The notes below the pieces were generated by a model. It was not told the origin of the DNA. It made no database searches and worked only from the letters and a program-made list of their open reading frames with translations. DNA of 64,000 bases from Arthrobacter caoxuetaonis. Lineage in GTDB: Bacteria > Actinomycetota > Actinomycetes > Actinomycetales > Micrococcaceae. The DNA lies in assembly GCF_023921125.1 (NCBI RefSeq), contig NZ_CP099466.1:806001-870000 (forward strand), given 5' to 3'. Positions 40,486-50,251 of this stretch are shown piece after piece. Position numbers and translations under genes: made by a program. How positions within the stretch are numbered: the first letter of the stretch is position 1; each line of letters begins with the position of its first letter.

Positions 40486-41359
40486 CATCGTTTGGGGGCT
40501 GGCAACTTCGCACGTTCCATCCATCGGGGCAGCCATGGATAACGGCAAGACTTCGGACGAGTACTGGAAACCCCTTTTTGATGGCTATGCTCCGGCCCGG
40601 GAGTGGATGGCGGAGCACCGGCCCGACGTCGCAATTGTTGTGTACAACGACCATGCGAATGCCTTGGACATGTCGATCATTCCCACGTTCGCCATAGGAA
40701 CCGCGGACCATTACCGGGTTGCTGACGAAGGCTATGGGCCACGGCGCGTCCCCGATGTTGTGGGTGCGCCCGACCTCTCCGAGCACCTGCTGGTGGAAAT
40801 GATGGACGCGGGATTTGATCTGACCGTGTTCCAGGAACTCGACGTGGACCACGGCCTCACCGTCCCGCTGTCCGTGTACACCCCGGAGCCGGGGGAAGCC
40901 TGGCCATGCTCTGTGGTGCCGATCCTGGTAAACGTCCTGCACTATCCGCAGCCAACAGCGCAACGCTGCCTGGATTTTGGCGAGGCACTGGGACGAGCAA
41001 TCCGTTCCTTCCCCGAGGACATCAAGGTTGCCGTCTTTGGCACCGGGGGGATGTCCCACCAGCTTTCCGGCGAACGCGCCGGACTGATCAACGAGGACTT
41101 CGACCGGAACTTCCTCGCCAAGATTGAAACAGATCCGCAGAGCCTCGCGCAGATCTCCCGCGCGGAGTACATCCGCGAAGCGGGGTCCGAAGGCATCGAG
41201 ATGATCATGTGGCTGATCATGCGTGGCGCTCTGGGCGATGACCTTCGGCGTGTCCATGACACCTACCACGTTCCGGCGTCCAACACAGCGGCTGCACTGG
41301 CCCTGTTCGCTGCTGAAACGAGCAGCGTCCCCAGGGTGGAGGCGGGCGCAAATGGCTGA
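40478..41359 (+). CDS. ligB: Extradiol dioxygenase catalytic beta subunit, LigB-like
   Basis: A 293-aa class III extradiol dioxygenase. The Fe(II) ligands and base align with LigAB: H12 in ATSHVPS, H59 in VYNDHANAL, E241 in EGIEMIMW and the catalytic H194 in GTGGMSHQLSGERAG. It opens the ring of a catechol-type acid with O2. The start is an unusual TTG at 40478, supported by AGGAGGG at 40464-40470 and an eight-base overlap with ligA. It overlaps the transporter gene by eight bases too. Gram-positive hosts more often use 3,4-cleavage, so a meta-cleavage LigAB is notable. Confidence 0.9.
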   Translation: MADIVWGLATSHVPSIGAAMDNGKTSDEYWKPLFDGYAPAREWMAEHRPDVAIVVYNDHANALDMSIIPTFAIGTADHYRVADEGYGPRRVPDVVGAPDLSEHLLVEMMDAGFDLTVFQELDVDHGLTVPLSVYTPEPGEAWPCSVVPILVNVLHYPQPTAQRCLDFGEALGRAIRSFPEDIKVAVFGTGGMSHQLSGERAGLINEDFDRNFLAKIETDPQSLAQISRAEYIREAGSEGIEMIMWLIMRGALGDDLRRVHDTYHVPASNTAAALALFAAETSSVPRVEAGANG

Positions 41360-42728
41360 GCAGACCCCAGCGTCCACCGTTCCGGGCAGTGCGCTGCCCT
41401 CGGCTAAAAAACGCCGGCAGGTGCTTGGAGCCAGCCTGGTAGGCACCGCAATCGAGTGGTACGACTTTTTCATCTACGGTTCGGCAGCCGCCCTGATTTT
41501 CGGCCCGCAGTTCTTTCCGACAGATGACCCTACGGCCGGAACACTCGCTGCGTTTGCTTCCTTCGCTGTCGGTTTCCTGGCACGCCCGCTGGGTGGCCTG
41601 CTGATGGGGCACTTCGGCGACCGGGTCGGACGCAAGTCAATGCTGTTGTTCTCCATGCTGCTGATGGGCGCGGCCACCGTTGCCATCGGACTGCTGCCGA
41701 ACTACGCAACAATAGGCATTTGGGCGCCCATCCTGCTGGTGACTCTCCGGCTGCTCCAAGGCATCGGAGTGGGCGGTGAGTGGGGTGGAGCCGTGCTCAT
41801 GGCCGTGGAATACTCTCCCAGCAAGCGCCGTGCCTTTTATGGTTCATTCCCTCAGATGGGCCTTCCCATCGGCATCATCGGCGCGAACGTCGTGTTCGTG
41901 ATTGTCACGAATATCCTGGCACCGGAGGCATTTGAAGCGTGGGGCTGGCGTGTGCCGTTCCTCTTCAGCGCGGTCCTGATCCTCATCGCCCTGTGGATGC
42001 GCCTGAGGATCGAAGACTCGCCGGCGTTCAAGGCGGTCAAACGGGACAACAGGGAAGTGAAGGCGCCGATCCTGGACCTGTTCCGCCATCACACAGGTAC
42101 CGTGCTGCTGGCGGGAATTGTCTCGATAGCTGCCCCTGCGATCGGATATTTGTACTCGGTTTACATGCTGTCCTACGGAACCGGAACGCTGGGGCTGGAG
42201 CGGAACACCATGCTGCTGCTCATCATCTTCGGTGCTGTCTGCCATTTGGTGACGATTGCATTTGGAGCGCTGCTTGCGGACCGGTTCGCGCAGAAACCCG
42301 TCTTCCTTTGGGGTGCCGCGCTGCTCACCGCGTGGGCCTTCCCGTTCTTCTGGCTGGTGGACACGGCAAACCCGGTCAATATTGCTATTGCGTTCGCCGT
42401 GATCCTGCTGGGCCAGTCGCTGATGGCAGGGCCGCAGGCTGCCCTGATCGCCGAGCTGTTCCCCACGGAAGTCCGCTACAGCGGCGCCTCAACCGCCTAC
42501 CAGATCGGTTCCATCCTTGGCGGAGGATTCATGCCGCTGATCGCGACGGGTCTTTATGCGGCCTTTAATTCCTCCGCGCCGATCGCCGTCTACCTGCTCC
42601 TGATGGGCCTGGTCAGCTTTGCGGCCATGGCGGTGCTGAAGGTTGGGCGGTACCAGGCCTCCGCGGACGCAGGAGAGCAATCCGGCCCGGAACAGTCCGG
42701 AGTTCCGGGGCAGGGAGGAGCGGCATGA
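41352..42728 (+). CDS. MHS-family MFS transporter, probably for the aromatic acid
   Basis: A 458-aa metabolite:H+ symporter: GTAIEWYDFFIYGSAAAL opens the first helix, GHFGDRVGRKSM lies in loop 2-3, GGEWGGAVLMAVEYSP is the family helix 5 motif, and about 12 helices follow. ATG 41352 overlaps ligB by eight bases, with GGAGG upstream. Its position inside the ring-cleavage operon makes it the likely importer of protocatechuate, gallate, vanillate or syringate-like acids. A different MHS protein at 21.5 kb serves the LysR operon. Confidence 0.88.
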   Translation: MAEQTPASTVPGSALPSAKKRRQVLGASLVGTAIEWYDFFIYGSAAALIFGPQFFPTDDPTAGTLAAFASFAVGFLARPLGGLLMGHFGDRVGRKSMLLFSMLLMGAATVAIGLLPNYATIGIWAPILLVTLRLLQGIGVGGEWGGAVLMAVEYSPSKRRAFYGSFPQMGLPIGIIGANVVFVIVTNILAPEAFEAWGWRVPFLFSAVLILIALWMRLRIEDSPAFKAVKRDNREVKAPILDLFRHHTGTVLLAGIVSIAAPAIGYLYSVYMLSYGTGTLGLERNTMLLLIIFGAVCHLVTIAFGALLADRFAQKPVFLWGAALLTAWAFPFFWLVDTANPVNIAIAFAVILLGQSLMAGPQAALIAELFPTEVRYSGASTAYQIGSILGGGFMPLIATGLYAAFNSSAPIAVYLLLMGLVSFAAMAVLKVGRYQASADAGEQSGPEQSGVPGQGGAA

Positions 42729-43426
42729 GCACCATTGTCCTGGTACACGGAGCCTGGCACGGAGGATGGTGCTGGCAGCGGGTGGTGCCCGTGCTGGAAC
42801 AAGCGGGGCACAGGGTCCTGACGCCCACGCTGTCCGGCATTTCGGACCGGTCGCATTTGATGAGCCCGGCCGTTGGGCTGGATACCCACATCGAAGACCT
42901 GGTGCAGCTGGTGCAGGCCTACGACTTGGACGAGGTCACGCTGGTTGGTCACAGCTACGCAGGTCAGGTGATCACCGGCGCCGCCGATCGGCTGTCCGGC
43001 CGCACCGCCCGCCGGGTGTACCTGGACGGATTCATCGGTGATGGACGGCCCGCCATTGAGTTGCTGCCCGAAACCGTGGCGCGGCATTATCGCGAATCCG
43101 TCGAGCAGTCGGGGTTCGGCTGGCTCATCCCGCCCCGCCCACTGGAAAAACTCGGAATCAGCGATCCCGCGGACAAGGAATGGCTGCTTCCGCGGCTGAC
43201 TCCGCATCCGTGGAAAACATACACCGATCCGCTGCCCCTCACCGGTGCCTACCGGGATGTGCCGGGCGTTTTCGTCGAATGCGTTGATTGGATGCGGGTT
43301 TTCCGGACGTTCGCCGAACAGGCGGCTGCGGACGGCTGGGAGACGCATGACGTCAACAGCGGGCATGAGGCGATGGTGACGGCACCCGAGGAACTCGCCG
43401 CGGTCCTGCTGAAGGTTGTTGGCTGA
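42725..43426 (+). CDS. Alpha/beta hydrolase (hydroxynitrile lyase/methylesterase-like)
   Basis: A 233-aa hydrolase that starts MSTIVLVHGAWHGGWCW, the HGxxHGxWxW oxyanion motif of plant-type methylesterases and hydroxynitrile lyases. The nucleophile Ser lies in LVGHSYAGQV, Asp in VDWMR (near 178) and His in VNSGHEAM. ATGA overlap with the transporter. In a LigAB operon with methoxyl chemistry next door, a reasonable role is cleaving a methyl ester, such as that formed when 3-O-methylgallate is ring-opened, or a lactone intermediate. That role is inferred; a general esterase remains possible. Confidence 0.85.
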   Translation: MSTIVLVHGAWHGGWCWQRVVPVLEQAGHRVLTPTLSGISDRSHLMSPAVGLDTHIEDLVQLVQAYDLDEVTLVGHSYAGQVITGAADRLSGRTARRVYLDGFIGDGRPAIELLPETVARHYRESVEQSGFGWLIPPRPLEKLGISDPADKEWLLPRLTPHPWKTYTDPLPLTGAYRDVPGVFVECVDWMRVFRTFAEQAAADGWETHDVNSGHEAMVTAPEELAAVLLKVVG

Positions 43427-43464
43427 GACCGGCGTTGCCGGCCCGGAAGAGAGGTAAGGCAGTC

Positions 43465-43740
43465 ATGGAGTTTTTAGTGCGGTTTGAAACAGCGTTGCCG
43501 GATTCGCTCAGCGAGGAACAGGTGGCGGACCTCTTGGTCCGGGAACGGGCCAGGGCCACGGAACTGCGCGGGAGCGGGGTACTGAAGCGGCTTTGGAGGA
43601 TTCCGGGACGCCGCGGCGTCGTCGGCCTCTGGGAGGCAGCGGACGCCACGGAACTCCACGATGCGCTTTCCTCGTTGCCGCAGTTCCCCTGGATGGATGT
43701 CAGGATTGAGCCGCTGGCTACCCATCCCCAGGAACAGTGA
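43465..43740 (+). CDS. Muconolactone delta-isomerase-like protein
   Basis: A 91-aa protein of the CatC fold: MEFLVRFETALPD, VRERARATELRGSG, LKRLWRIPGRRGVVGLW and LPQFPWMDVRIEPLATHP line up along the whole length with muconolactone isomerases. No catB or catA is nearby. In a meta-cleavage operon it may instead shift a double bond in an oxalomesaconate- or pyrone-type intermediate. ATG at 43465 follows AGAGAGGTAAGG. Downstream lies the remnant of an SDR gene. Confidence 0.85.
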   Translation: MEFLVRFETALPDSLSEEQVADLLVRERARATELRGSGVLKRLWRIPGRRGVVGLWEAADATELHDALSSLPQFPWMDVRIEPLATHPQEQ

Positions 43741-43747
43741 GGGCGGC

Positions 43748-43873
43748 AGGAACCGGGCGGCTGCAGGCTCCAAGGGTGCGCTCCTCGGCCTGACCCGCGT
43801 CCTGGCCAATGAACTGGGCCAGGACGTCTTCGCAGCGACGATGGCAAAACAGGTTGGAAGGGAACTGGTATGA
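43748..43873 (+). pseudogene. Remnant of a short-chain dehydrogenase gene
   Basis: No full gene fits in the gap between the isomerase and aldolase genes, but one frame reads GSKGALLGLTRVLANELGQD and then FAATMAKQVGREL before a TGA. The first segment is the classical SDR active-site helix (Y-x-x-x-K then GALLGLTRxLAxELG); the catalytic Tyr is replaced by Ala and everything before it is gone. The second segment resembles the C-terminal part of SDRs, so about 30 or more codons between them are also lost. The stop still overlaps the next start as ATGA, showing an old coupled gene. Confidence 0.65.
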
Positions 43874-44550
43874 GCTACAAGATAGTACGTACGACGGCGG
43901 GACCGGACCCGGATGTGCTGGCCACCTTCCAGCGGCTGGGAGTCTCGACGGTTCACGAAGCGATGGGAAGGCGGGGGCTGGCAGAACCTGTGCTTCGGCC
44001 AATCTACCCCGGCACCCGGATTGCCGGCCGGGCCGTGACAGTGCTGAGTCATCCCGGCGACAACCTCATGATCCACGCGGCCATAGAACAATGCGGCGCA
44101 GGGGATGTCCTCGTGGTGACTACAACATCCCCATCCACCGACGGAATGTTCGGCGATCTGTTTGCCACCGCTCTCAAGGCCCGCGGCACGCTGGGACTGA
44201 TCATCAACGCCGGCGTTCGCGACGTAGCCGACCTGACAGCAATGGGATTCCCGGTGTGGTCGAAAGCAGTCCACGCACAGGGCACCAACAAGCTGAATCC
44301 GGGGTCAATCAACGTCCCGATAATGCTCCCCGGCGTTAGCGTCCTGCCCGGCGATGCGGTGCTGGCCGACGACGACGGTGTCCTGGTTGTGCCCCAGGGC
44401 GAGGCAAAGGAAGCTGCCCGTAAAGCGCAGCAGCGCGAGGACCTGGAGGCTGAAAAGCGCGAACAGTTCAAAGCCGGGGTGCTGGGCCTGGACCTGTACA
44501 ACCTGCGGCCGAAACTGAAGGAACTGGGGATCGAGTACGTGGACGGCTGA
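43870..44550 (+). CDS. ligK: RraA-like 4-carboxy-4-hydroxy-2-oxoadipate aldolase
   Basis: A 226-aa class II pyruvate aldolase of the RraA fold, splitting 4-carboxy-4-hydroxy-2-oxoadipate into pyruvate and oxaloacetate, the last step of protocatechuate or gallate meta-cleavage. Family motifs: LGVSTVHEAMGRRG, MFGDLFATALKARG, and the Arg-Asp metal/substrate pair in NAGVRDVADL. The C-terminal charged helix (KEAARKAQQREDLEAEKREQF, cited by ends KEAARK/EKREQF) is typical of aldolases rather than RraA itself. It still overlaps the stop of the SDR remnant. Confidence 0.88.
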   Translation: MSYKIVRTTAGPDPDVLATFQRLGVSTVHEAMGRRGLAEPVLRPIYPGTRIAGRAVTVLSHPGDNLMIHAAIEQCGAGDVLVVTTTSPSTDGMFGDLFATALKARGTLGLIINAGVRDVADLTAMGFPVWSKAVHAQGTNKLNPGSINVPIMLPGVSVLPGDAVLADDDGVLVVPQGEAKEAARKAQQREDLEAEKREQFKAGVLGLDLYNLRPKLKELGIEYVDG

Positions 44551-44694
44551 CGCACTGCAGCCGCCAGGCACTTCGCCTGCTCAATCCCGGTGTGCCTCCA
44601 GGTTTGTCCCGGAACGGAAGGAGTACGCTGGCGTCAATGCGACGCAGGTCACAGTGGAGGACGCATTGGAGGGCAGAGGCTAAGAAGGAGAAAC

Positions 44695-46200
44695 GTGCCG
44701 TTCAGCGAATGGGATGACTGGCCGGTGGGTCTGGCGCACGTCGATGACGACGGACGGATACTGAAGGCCAACACCACGGCCATGGATATCCTCGGCAAGG
44801 ATGATGGTTTGGAAACGTTTCAGGGCCTGCTATCCCGAGGCACGCTGAGTAATGACGGCTCTGCGCCCGGCAACGCATGGAGCACAGCCTGGATCGAAGC
44901 CGGTGGCAATCCCGTAGAGCTTGCATACCGTCACCGGCCGTCCGAAGGGAAATTCGCCGTTGCGTTCTACGATGTGACCGCTCGCCGGCAGCGGGAGCGG
45001 CGTGCCGCCGCAGTAGCCCGGACCGCCGCGCGGGTGGCTTCCGAACGGTCCCTGCCTGCAACGCTCAACGCCCTGGCCCATGAGATCCTGCAGGCGGATG
45101 GCCTGGCCGGAGTGCAGGTACTTACAAATGAGCACTCCGGCGACAAGCTCCACATGCTGGGCATGGCAGGGTTCCCGGCGTCCCGAAGCAGCTCTTTCTT
45201 CTCGCTCCTCATGGAATGCCAGCGCTTGGGAGCGGACCTAAGGATGCTCGACTCCCTGGAATCTGCCGCTCCGGTGGTGATTCCACACCGCTACGCTGCC
45301 GTGATGTCTAACCCGGCGTGGAAACCGCTGCACGAATTCCATCGCTATCCGGAGTGGGATGCCTTCGCATCCCTCCCGATCAAGGTTCGGGATAACACCA
45401 TCGGCGTCCTCAATGTCTTCCTGAAACCCGGACAGGAAGTCGACGGGGAAGCCATGGAATTCCTCGCCTCCATGGCAGAACAGGCAGCGCTGGCCATCGA
45501 CTACGCTTCACTGCTTGAAGAAGAACGCAGTGCAGCCCATCGCGAGGAACGGCAGCGGCTGGCCCGTGACCTCCACGATTCCGTCGTCCAGCAGATTTTC
45601 TCGATGGGCATGCTGAGCCAGACGCTCAGTATTCTGGCAGCCGCACCCCACGGGCAGGACAATCAACGGATCCAGACGATCGCGGCGGAGCTGGAAGGGA
45701 TCACGGGTTCCGTGTTGAAGGACCTGCGCGGCCTCGTAGCCCAGCTGCGGCCCAGCGCCATCGAAGGTGTGGGGCTTCGCGGGGCCTTGTCCCGGCTTGC
45801 CGCCGCCACCCACCGGCAAACCGGGGTGCGATTCGACCTGCACCTCGATGCGGCCCTCGGACGCCTGGATGACGAACTGGGCGAAGACCTCTACTACGTA
45901 GCCGCTGAGGCTGTGCACAATGCCGTCAAGCACTCGCCTGCCGACCTCATCAGCATTAGCTGCTCCGTGGAGGACGGGCGCATCCTGTTGGTGGTCCGAG
46001 ACAACGGAGGCGCGTCAAGCGTGGAGGGGTCCGCCCTCTCCGCAGCGGAGCAGGACGAACATGGTCTGTCCTTCATGCGGCAGCGCATCGAGCGCTGGCA
46101 CGGAAGATTCACCGTGAGCCTCAAATTCGGCGGAGCCGGCACTGTGGTCCGAGCCGACGTTCCTTACCTCGTCAACACCCGGCTTCCAGGAGAGAACTGA
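44695..46200 (+). CDS. Soluble PAS-GAF sensor histidine kinase (NarL/DesK-type)
   Basis: A 501-aa kinase without membrane segments. Order: PAS-like domain (about 3-95: WPVGLAHVDDDGRILKANTTA), GAF-like domain (about 100-270: SLPATLNALAHEILQADGLAG and IGVLNVFLKPGQEVDG), HisKA_3 phospho-acceptor in RQRLARDLHDSVVQQIFSMGM, then an HATPase domain with AAEAVHNAVKHSPA and VVRDNGG. The GAF/PAS part suggests sensing of a small cytoplasmic molecule, probably an aromatic acid. GTG 44695 is supported by AAGGAG. Its stop overlaps the regulator start by one base. Confidence 0.88.
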   Translation: MPFSEWDDWPVGLAHVDDDGRILKANTTAMDILGKDDGLETFQGLLSRGTLSNDGSAPGNAWSTAWIEAGGNPVELAYRHRPSEGKFAVAFYDVTARRQRERRAAAVARTAARVASERSLPATLNALAHEILQADGLAGVQVLTNEHSGDKLHMLGMAGFPASRSSSFFSLLMECQRLGADLRMLDSLESAAPVVIPHRYAAVMSNPAWKPLHEFHRYPEWDAFASLPIKVRDNTIGVLNVFLKPGQEVDGEAMEFLASMAEQAALAIDYASLLEEERSAAHREERQRLARDLHDSVVQQIFSMGMLSQTLSILAAAPHGQDNQRIQTIAAELEGITGSVLKDLRGLVAQLRPSAIEGVGLRGALSRLAAATHRQTGVRFDLHLDAALGRLDDELGEDLYYVAAEAVHNAVKHSPADLISISCSVEDGRILLVVRDNGGASSVEGSALSAAEQDEHGLSFMRQRIERWHGRFTVSLKFGGAGTVVRADVPYLVNTRLPGEN

Positions 46201-46871
46201 TGACCTCAACCGCCCCAGGCACGCTGAAAGTCTTGATTGTCGATGATCATGCGGTTGCCCGGCACGGCATTTCCGCGTACATCGATGTCCTTGAGGACAT
46301 CGTGGCGGTCGGACAGGCGGTTGACGGCCAAGACGCGCTGGAGCAGCTGGCAGCGCTTGCGGTCTACGGTGGGCTGCCCGACGTCGTCCTTCTGGACCTC
46401 ATGATGCCGAGGATGGACGGAACCACGGCACTGCGCGAAATCCGGCGTAAATACCCGGAAGTCAAGGTCGTCGTCCTGACGAGCTTTGGTGAGACCGAGC
46501 GAATGAACATGGTGATGCAGCTTGGTGCCTCCGGCTATCTGCTCAAGGATGCGGGGGCACAGGAAGTTGCAGCGGCTATCCGTGCCGCGGCGCGGGACGA
46601 AGTGTTCATCGATACGACCATGGCCAGGAAATTCACGCAGATCATGAGCTCTCCGGGGGTTGGGGTCTCCTCCCTGACTGAACGCGAGCGGACCGTGCTT
46701 CAACTCGTGGGAACCGGAAAGTCCAACCGGGAGATTGCCAAGGAACTGCAGATCAGTGAGCGCACGGCGCGGACCCATGTCTCCAACGTGCTGGGCAAGC
46801 TCAACCTCTCTTCCAGGACCCAGGCTGCGCTGCTGGCCGTCAACGTGGGACTGACCGCACCTACGTTCTGA
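46200..46871 (+). CDS. NarL/FixJ-family response regulator
   Basis: A 223-aa regulator. Receiver domain 10-125: LIVDDHAVARHG with the acidic pair, phospho-acceptor Asp in VVLLDLMMPRMDG, Thr/Ser and Lys in VVVLTSFGE and GYLLKDAG. LuxR-type helix-turn-helix at about 155-215: LTERERTVLQLVGTGKSNREIA and SERTARTHVSNVLGKL. Coupled to the PAS-GAF kinase (TGATG). The repeated 13-base element upstream of both flanking operons is its likely binding site. Confidence 0.92.
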   Translation: MTSTAPGTLKVLIVDDHAVARHGISAYIDVLEDIVAVGQAVDGQDALEQLAALAVYGGLPDVVLLDLMMPRMDGTTALREIRRKYPEVKVVVLTSFGETERMNMVMQLGASGYLLKDAGAQEVAAAIRAAARDEVFIDTTMARKFTQIMSSPGVGVSSLTERERTVLQLVGTGKSNREIAKELQISERTARTHVSNVLGKLNLSSRTQAALLAVNVGLTAPTF

Positions 46872-46889
46872 AGGACAGGCGTCTCCCGA

Positions 46890-46954
46890 GACAAATGTCG
46901 CGGGGATAGTAGGGACACTTACCTTACGGACAGCACGAATGCCGGCCCTAGAGT
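46890..46954 (+). promoter_or_regulatory. Shared 13-base element and promoter of the metF-purU-ligM operon
   Basis: GACAAATGTCGCG (46890-46902) is identical to the element at 40025. It begins 59 bases before a -10-like TAGAGT (46949-46954), with TTACGG (46925-46930) as a possible -35. In the ligAB promoter the matching distances are 58 and 36, here 59 and 35, which argues for a true activator site. Confidence 0.6.
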
Positions 46955-47002
46955 GAAACCGTCTGGCTCCCCGGGACCGGGGACCATCGTCTAGGAGGAC
47001 AC

Positions 47003-47869
47003 ATGGCACCGCGGCTGTTGGCAGCAACGGACGATCAGCGGAACACACTTGCGTCGCTGCTGGACAATATCGGTTACGAGATCATGCCCTTCAAAACAGC
47101 GAAGGAGAAGGTCCTGGCCGAGGTGCCTGTGAGCATCCCGCTGACCATAACGGCAACCGGCGGTAAGGGACTCGAACCCACTCTGGAAACCGCGGTGTAC
47201 CTCCGCGGACGGGGCTATTCCGTTGCACCCCACCTTCCAGCCCGGCTGGTGCGGGATGCTGATGAACTGGACGCAGTGGTCCGCCGGCTCGAAGCAGCCG
47301 AGATTGATCGGGTGTTCGTGATCGGCGGCGACGCGGAAGAAGCAGCAGGTGATTTCCCGGACGCTTACAGCCTGCTAACAGCCCTGACCCGGCGCGGGCA
47401 CCACTTCACGGACGTAGGCATCGGAGGATACCCCGAGGGGCACTCCTCCTTCAGCCGCGACGTCATGAACAGCGCCCTCCGGGAGAAGGCACCCTTGGCG
47501 ACCCGCGTGCTGACGCAAATCTGTTTTGACCCGAAGACCTTCCTGGAATGGGGGGAAAAAATTGGCCGGGAAGGGGTGTCGCTGCCGGTTTACGCCGGAA
47601 TGCCAGGCCCTGTCAGCCGGCAGAAACTCCTCAGGGTCTCTGCCGGGCTCGGGCTGGGGCAGTCAGCCAACTTCCTCAAGAAGCAGCAGAACATGTTCTG
47701 GCGCTTTTTCAGCCCGTCGGGCTACGAACCGACCCAGCTGATCCGGGGACTGGTCCAGGCCCTGCCGGCCAGCGATGCTGCGATCAAGGGCTTCCACATT
47801 TTCACGTTCAACGACCTGGCTCAGACCGAAGCCTGGCGGCAGGGCATGCTCAAACAGGCTCACGGCTAA
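47003..47869 (+). CDS. metF: Methylenetetrahydrofolate reductase family protein
   Basis: A 288-aa MetF-type flavoprotein. Beta/alpha barrel motifs: SIPLTITATGGKGLEPT near the start (normally the Glu/Asp-bearing folate strand), DRVFVIGGDAEEAAGDFPDAYSLLTAL (ends DRVFVIGGD/SLLTAL), VGIGGYPEGHSS and TQICFDPKTFLEWG. In an operon with PurU and LigM it would run in the oxidative direction, turning the 5-methyl-THF made by O-demethylation into 5,10-methylene-THF. AGGAGG spaces well with ATG 47003. It differs from a biosynthetic MetF by context only. Confidence 0.88.
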   Translation: MAPRLLAATDDQRNTLASLLDNIGYEIMPFKTAKEKVLAEVPVSIPLTITATGGKGLEPTLETAVYLRGRGYSVAPHLPARLVRDADELDAVVRRLEAAEIDRVFVIGGDAEEAAGDFPDAYSLLTALTRRGHHFTDVGIGGYPEGHSSFSRDVMNSALREKAPLATRVLTQICFDPKTFLEWGEKIGREGVSLPVYAGMPGPVSRQKLLRVSAGLGLGQSANFLKKQQNMFWRFFSPSGYEPTQLIRGLVQALPASDAAIKGFHIFTFNDLAQTEAWRQGMLKQAHG

Positions 47870-47884
47870 TCGATAGGAGTATCA

Positions 47885-48790
47885 GTGGAAACATCCACCG
47901 CAAACCTCCCGCAGAGGCCACCGGCAGCGGACCCGGGCCAGGACAACGTTGCCCGGCTGGTGCTCAAGGGGACAGATCAATCAGGCATCGTGGCCGCCAC
48001 CACCGATGAACTCGCACGCTTCGGCGCCAACATCGTCTCCCTGGACCAGCACACATCGGATCCGGCGGGGGGCCGCTTCTTTCAGCGAACGGTCTTCACA
48101 CTGCCGAACCTCTCCGCGGTCATCGAGGACCTTCGCGGAGCGCTCGGTACGCGTCTTGCCAACTTCGGCCTGGAATGGGAGCTAATCGAGGCCAGGAAGC
48201 AGAAACGGGTGGCAGTGTTCGTTTCCAAGTCGGACCACTGCCTGTTGGATCTGCTGTGGCGCCAGCGCCGCGGCGAGCTTCCGGTCAACATCACAATGGT
48301 GGTCTCAAACCACCCTGACCTAAGCGAAGACGTGCGGGCGTTTGGCATTCCCTACTTCTACATTCCGGCTGACAGATCCAGGCGGACGGAAGCAGAAGCA
48401 CGGGAGCTGGAACTCGTGCAGGGAAACGTGGACCTGATTGTCCTGGCGCGCTACATGCAGATCATTACCGAGGATTTTATTGAGCAGGCCGGTGTTCCCA
48501 TCATTAACATCCACCATTCCTTCCTTCCGGCCTTCATCGGTGCAGGTCCCTACCGCAAAGCCAAGGAGCGGGGAGTGAAACTCATCGGCGCAACTGCCCA
48601 CTACGTGACGAAGGACTTGGATGAAGGGCCGATCATCACCCAGGACGTCATCAACGTCAGCCACCGCGAGTCCGTCACTGACCTGCAGCGCCGCGGAGCC
48701 GACGTCGAGCGCCGGGTGCTCTCAACTGCGGTGGAAGCACATTGTGAAGACCGGGTCATACGCGACGGCAACGTGACGATCGTCTTCTAA
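47885..48790 (+). CDS. purU: Formyltetrahydrofolate deformylase
   Basis: A 301-aa enzyme that hydrolyses 10-formyl-THF to THF and formate. N-terminal ACT domain (about 20-95: ARLVLKGTDQSGIVAATTDEL), then a formyltransferase-like domain: RVAVFVSKSDHCLLDLLWR, NITMVVSNHPDL, YMQIITEDF, the catalytic Asn-His in INIHHSFLPAFIGA and Asp in KDLDEGPIITQDV. GTG start with TAGGAG upstream, 16 bases after metF. It releases the methoxyl carbon as formate and regenerates THF for LigM. Confidence 0.92.
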   Translation: METSTANLPQRPPAADPGQDNVARLVLKGTDQSGIVAATTDELARFGANIVSLDQHTSDPAGGRFFQRTVFTLPNLSAVIEDLRGALGTRLANFGLEWELIEARKQKRVAVFVSKSDHCLLDLLWRQRRGELPVNITMVVSNHPDLSEDVRAFGIPYFYIPADRSRRTEAEARELELVQGNVDLIVLARYMQIITEDFIEQAGVPIINIHHSFLPAFIGAGPYRKAKERGVKLIGATAHYVTKDLDEGPIITQDVINVSHRESVTDLQRRGADVERRVLSTAVEAHCEDRVIRDGNVTIVF

Positions 48791-50227
<1,437 letters not shown>

Positions 50228-50251
50228 GCTCCAGATACCGGCTCAAGACTC

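Noticed and set aside
44551-44694. A separate promoter for the kinase/regulator pair (TACGCT near 44625 with TTGTCC upstream).
   Set aside because: The spacing between the two hexamers is about 14 bases, too short for a standard promoter; the pair may instead be transcribed from the lig operon.
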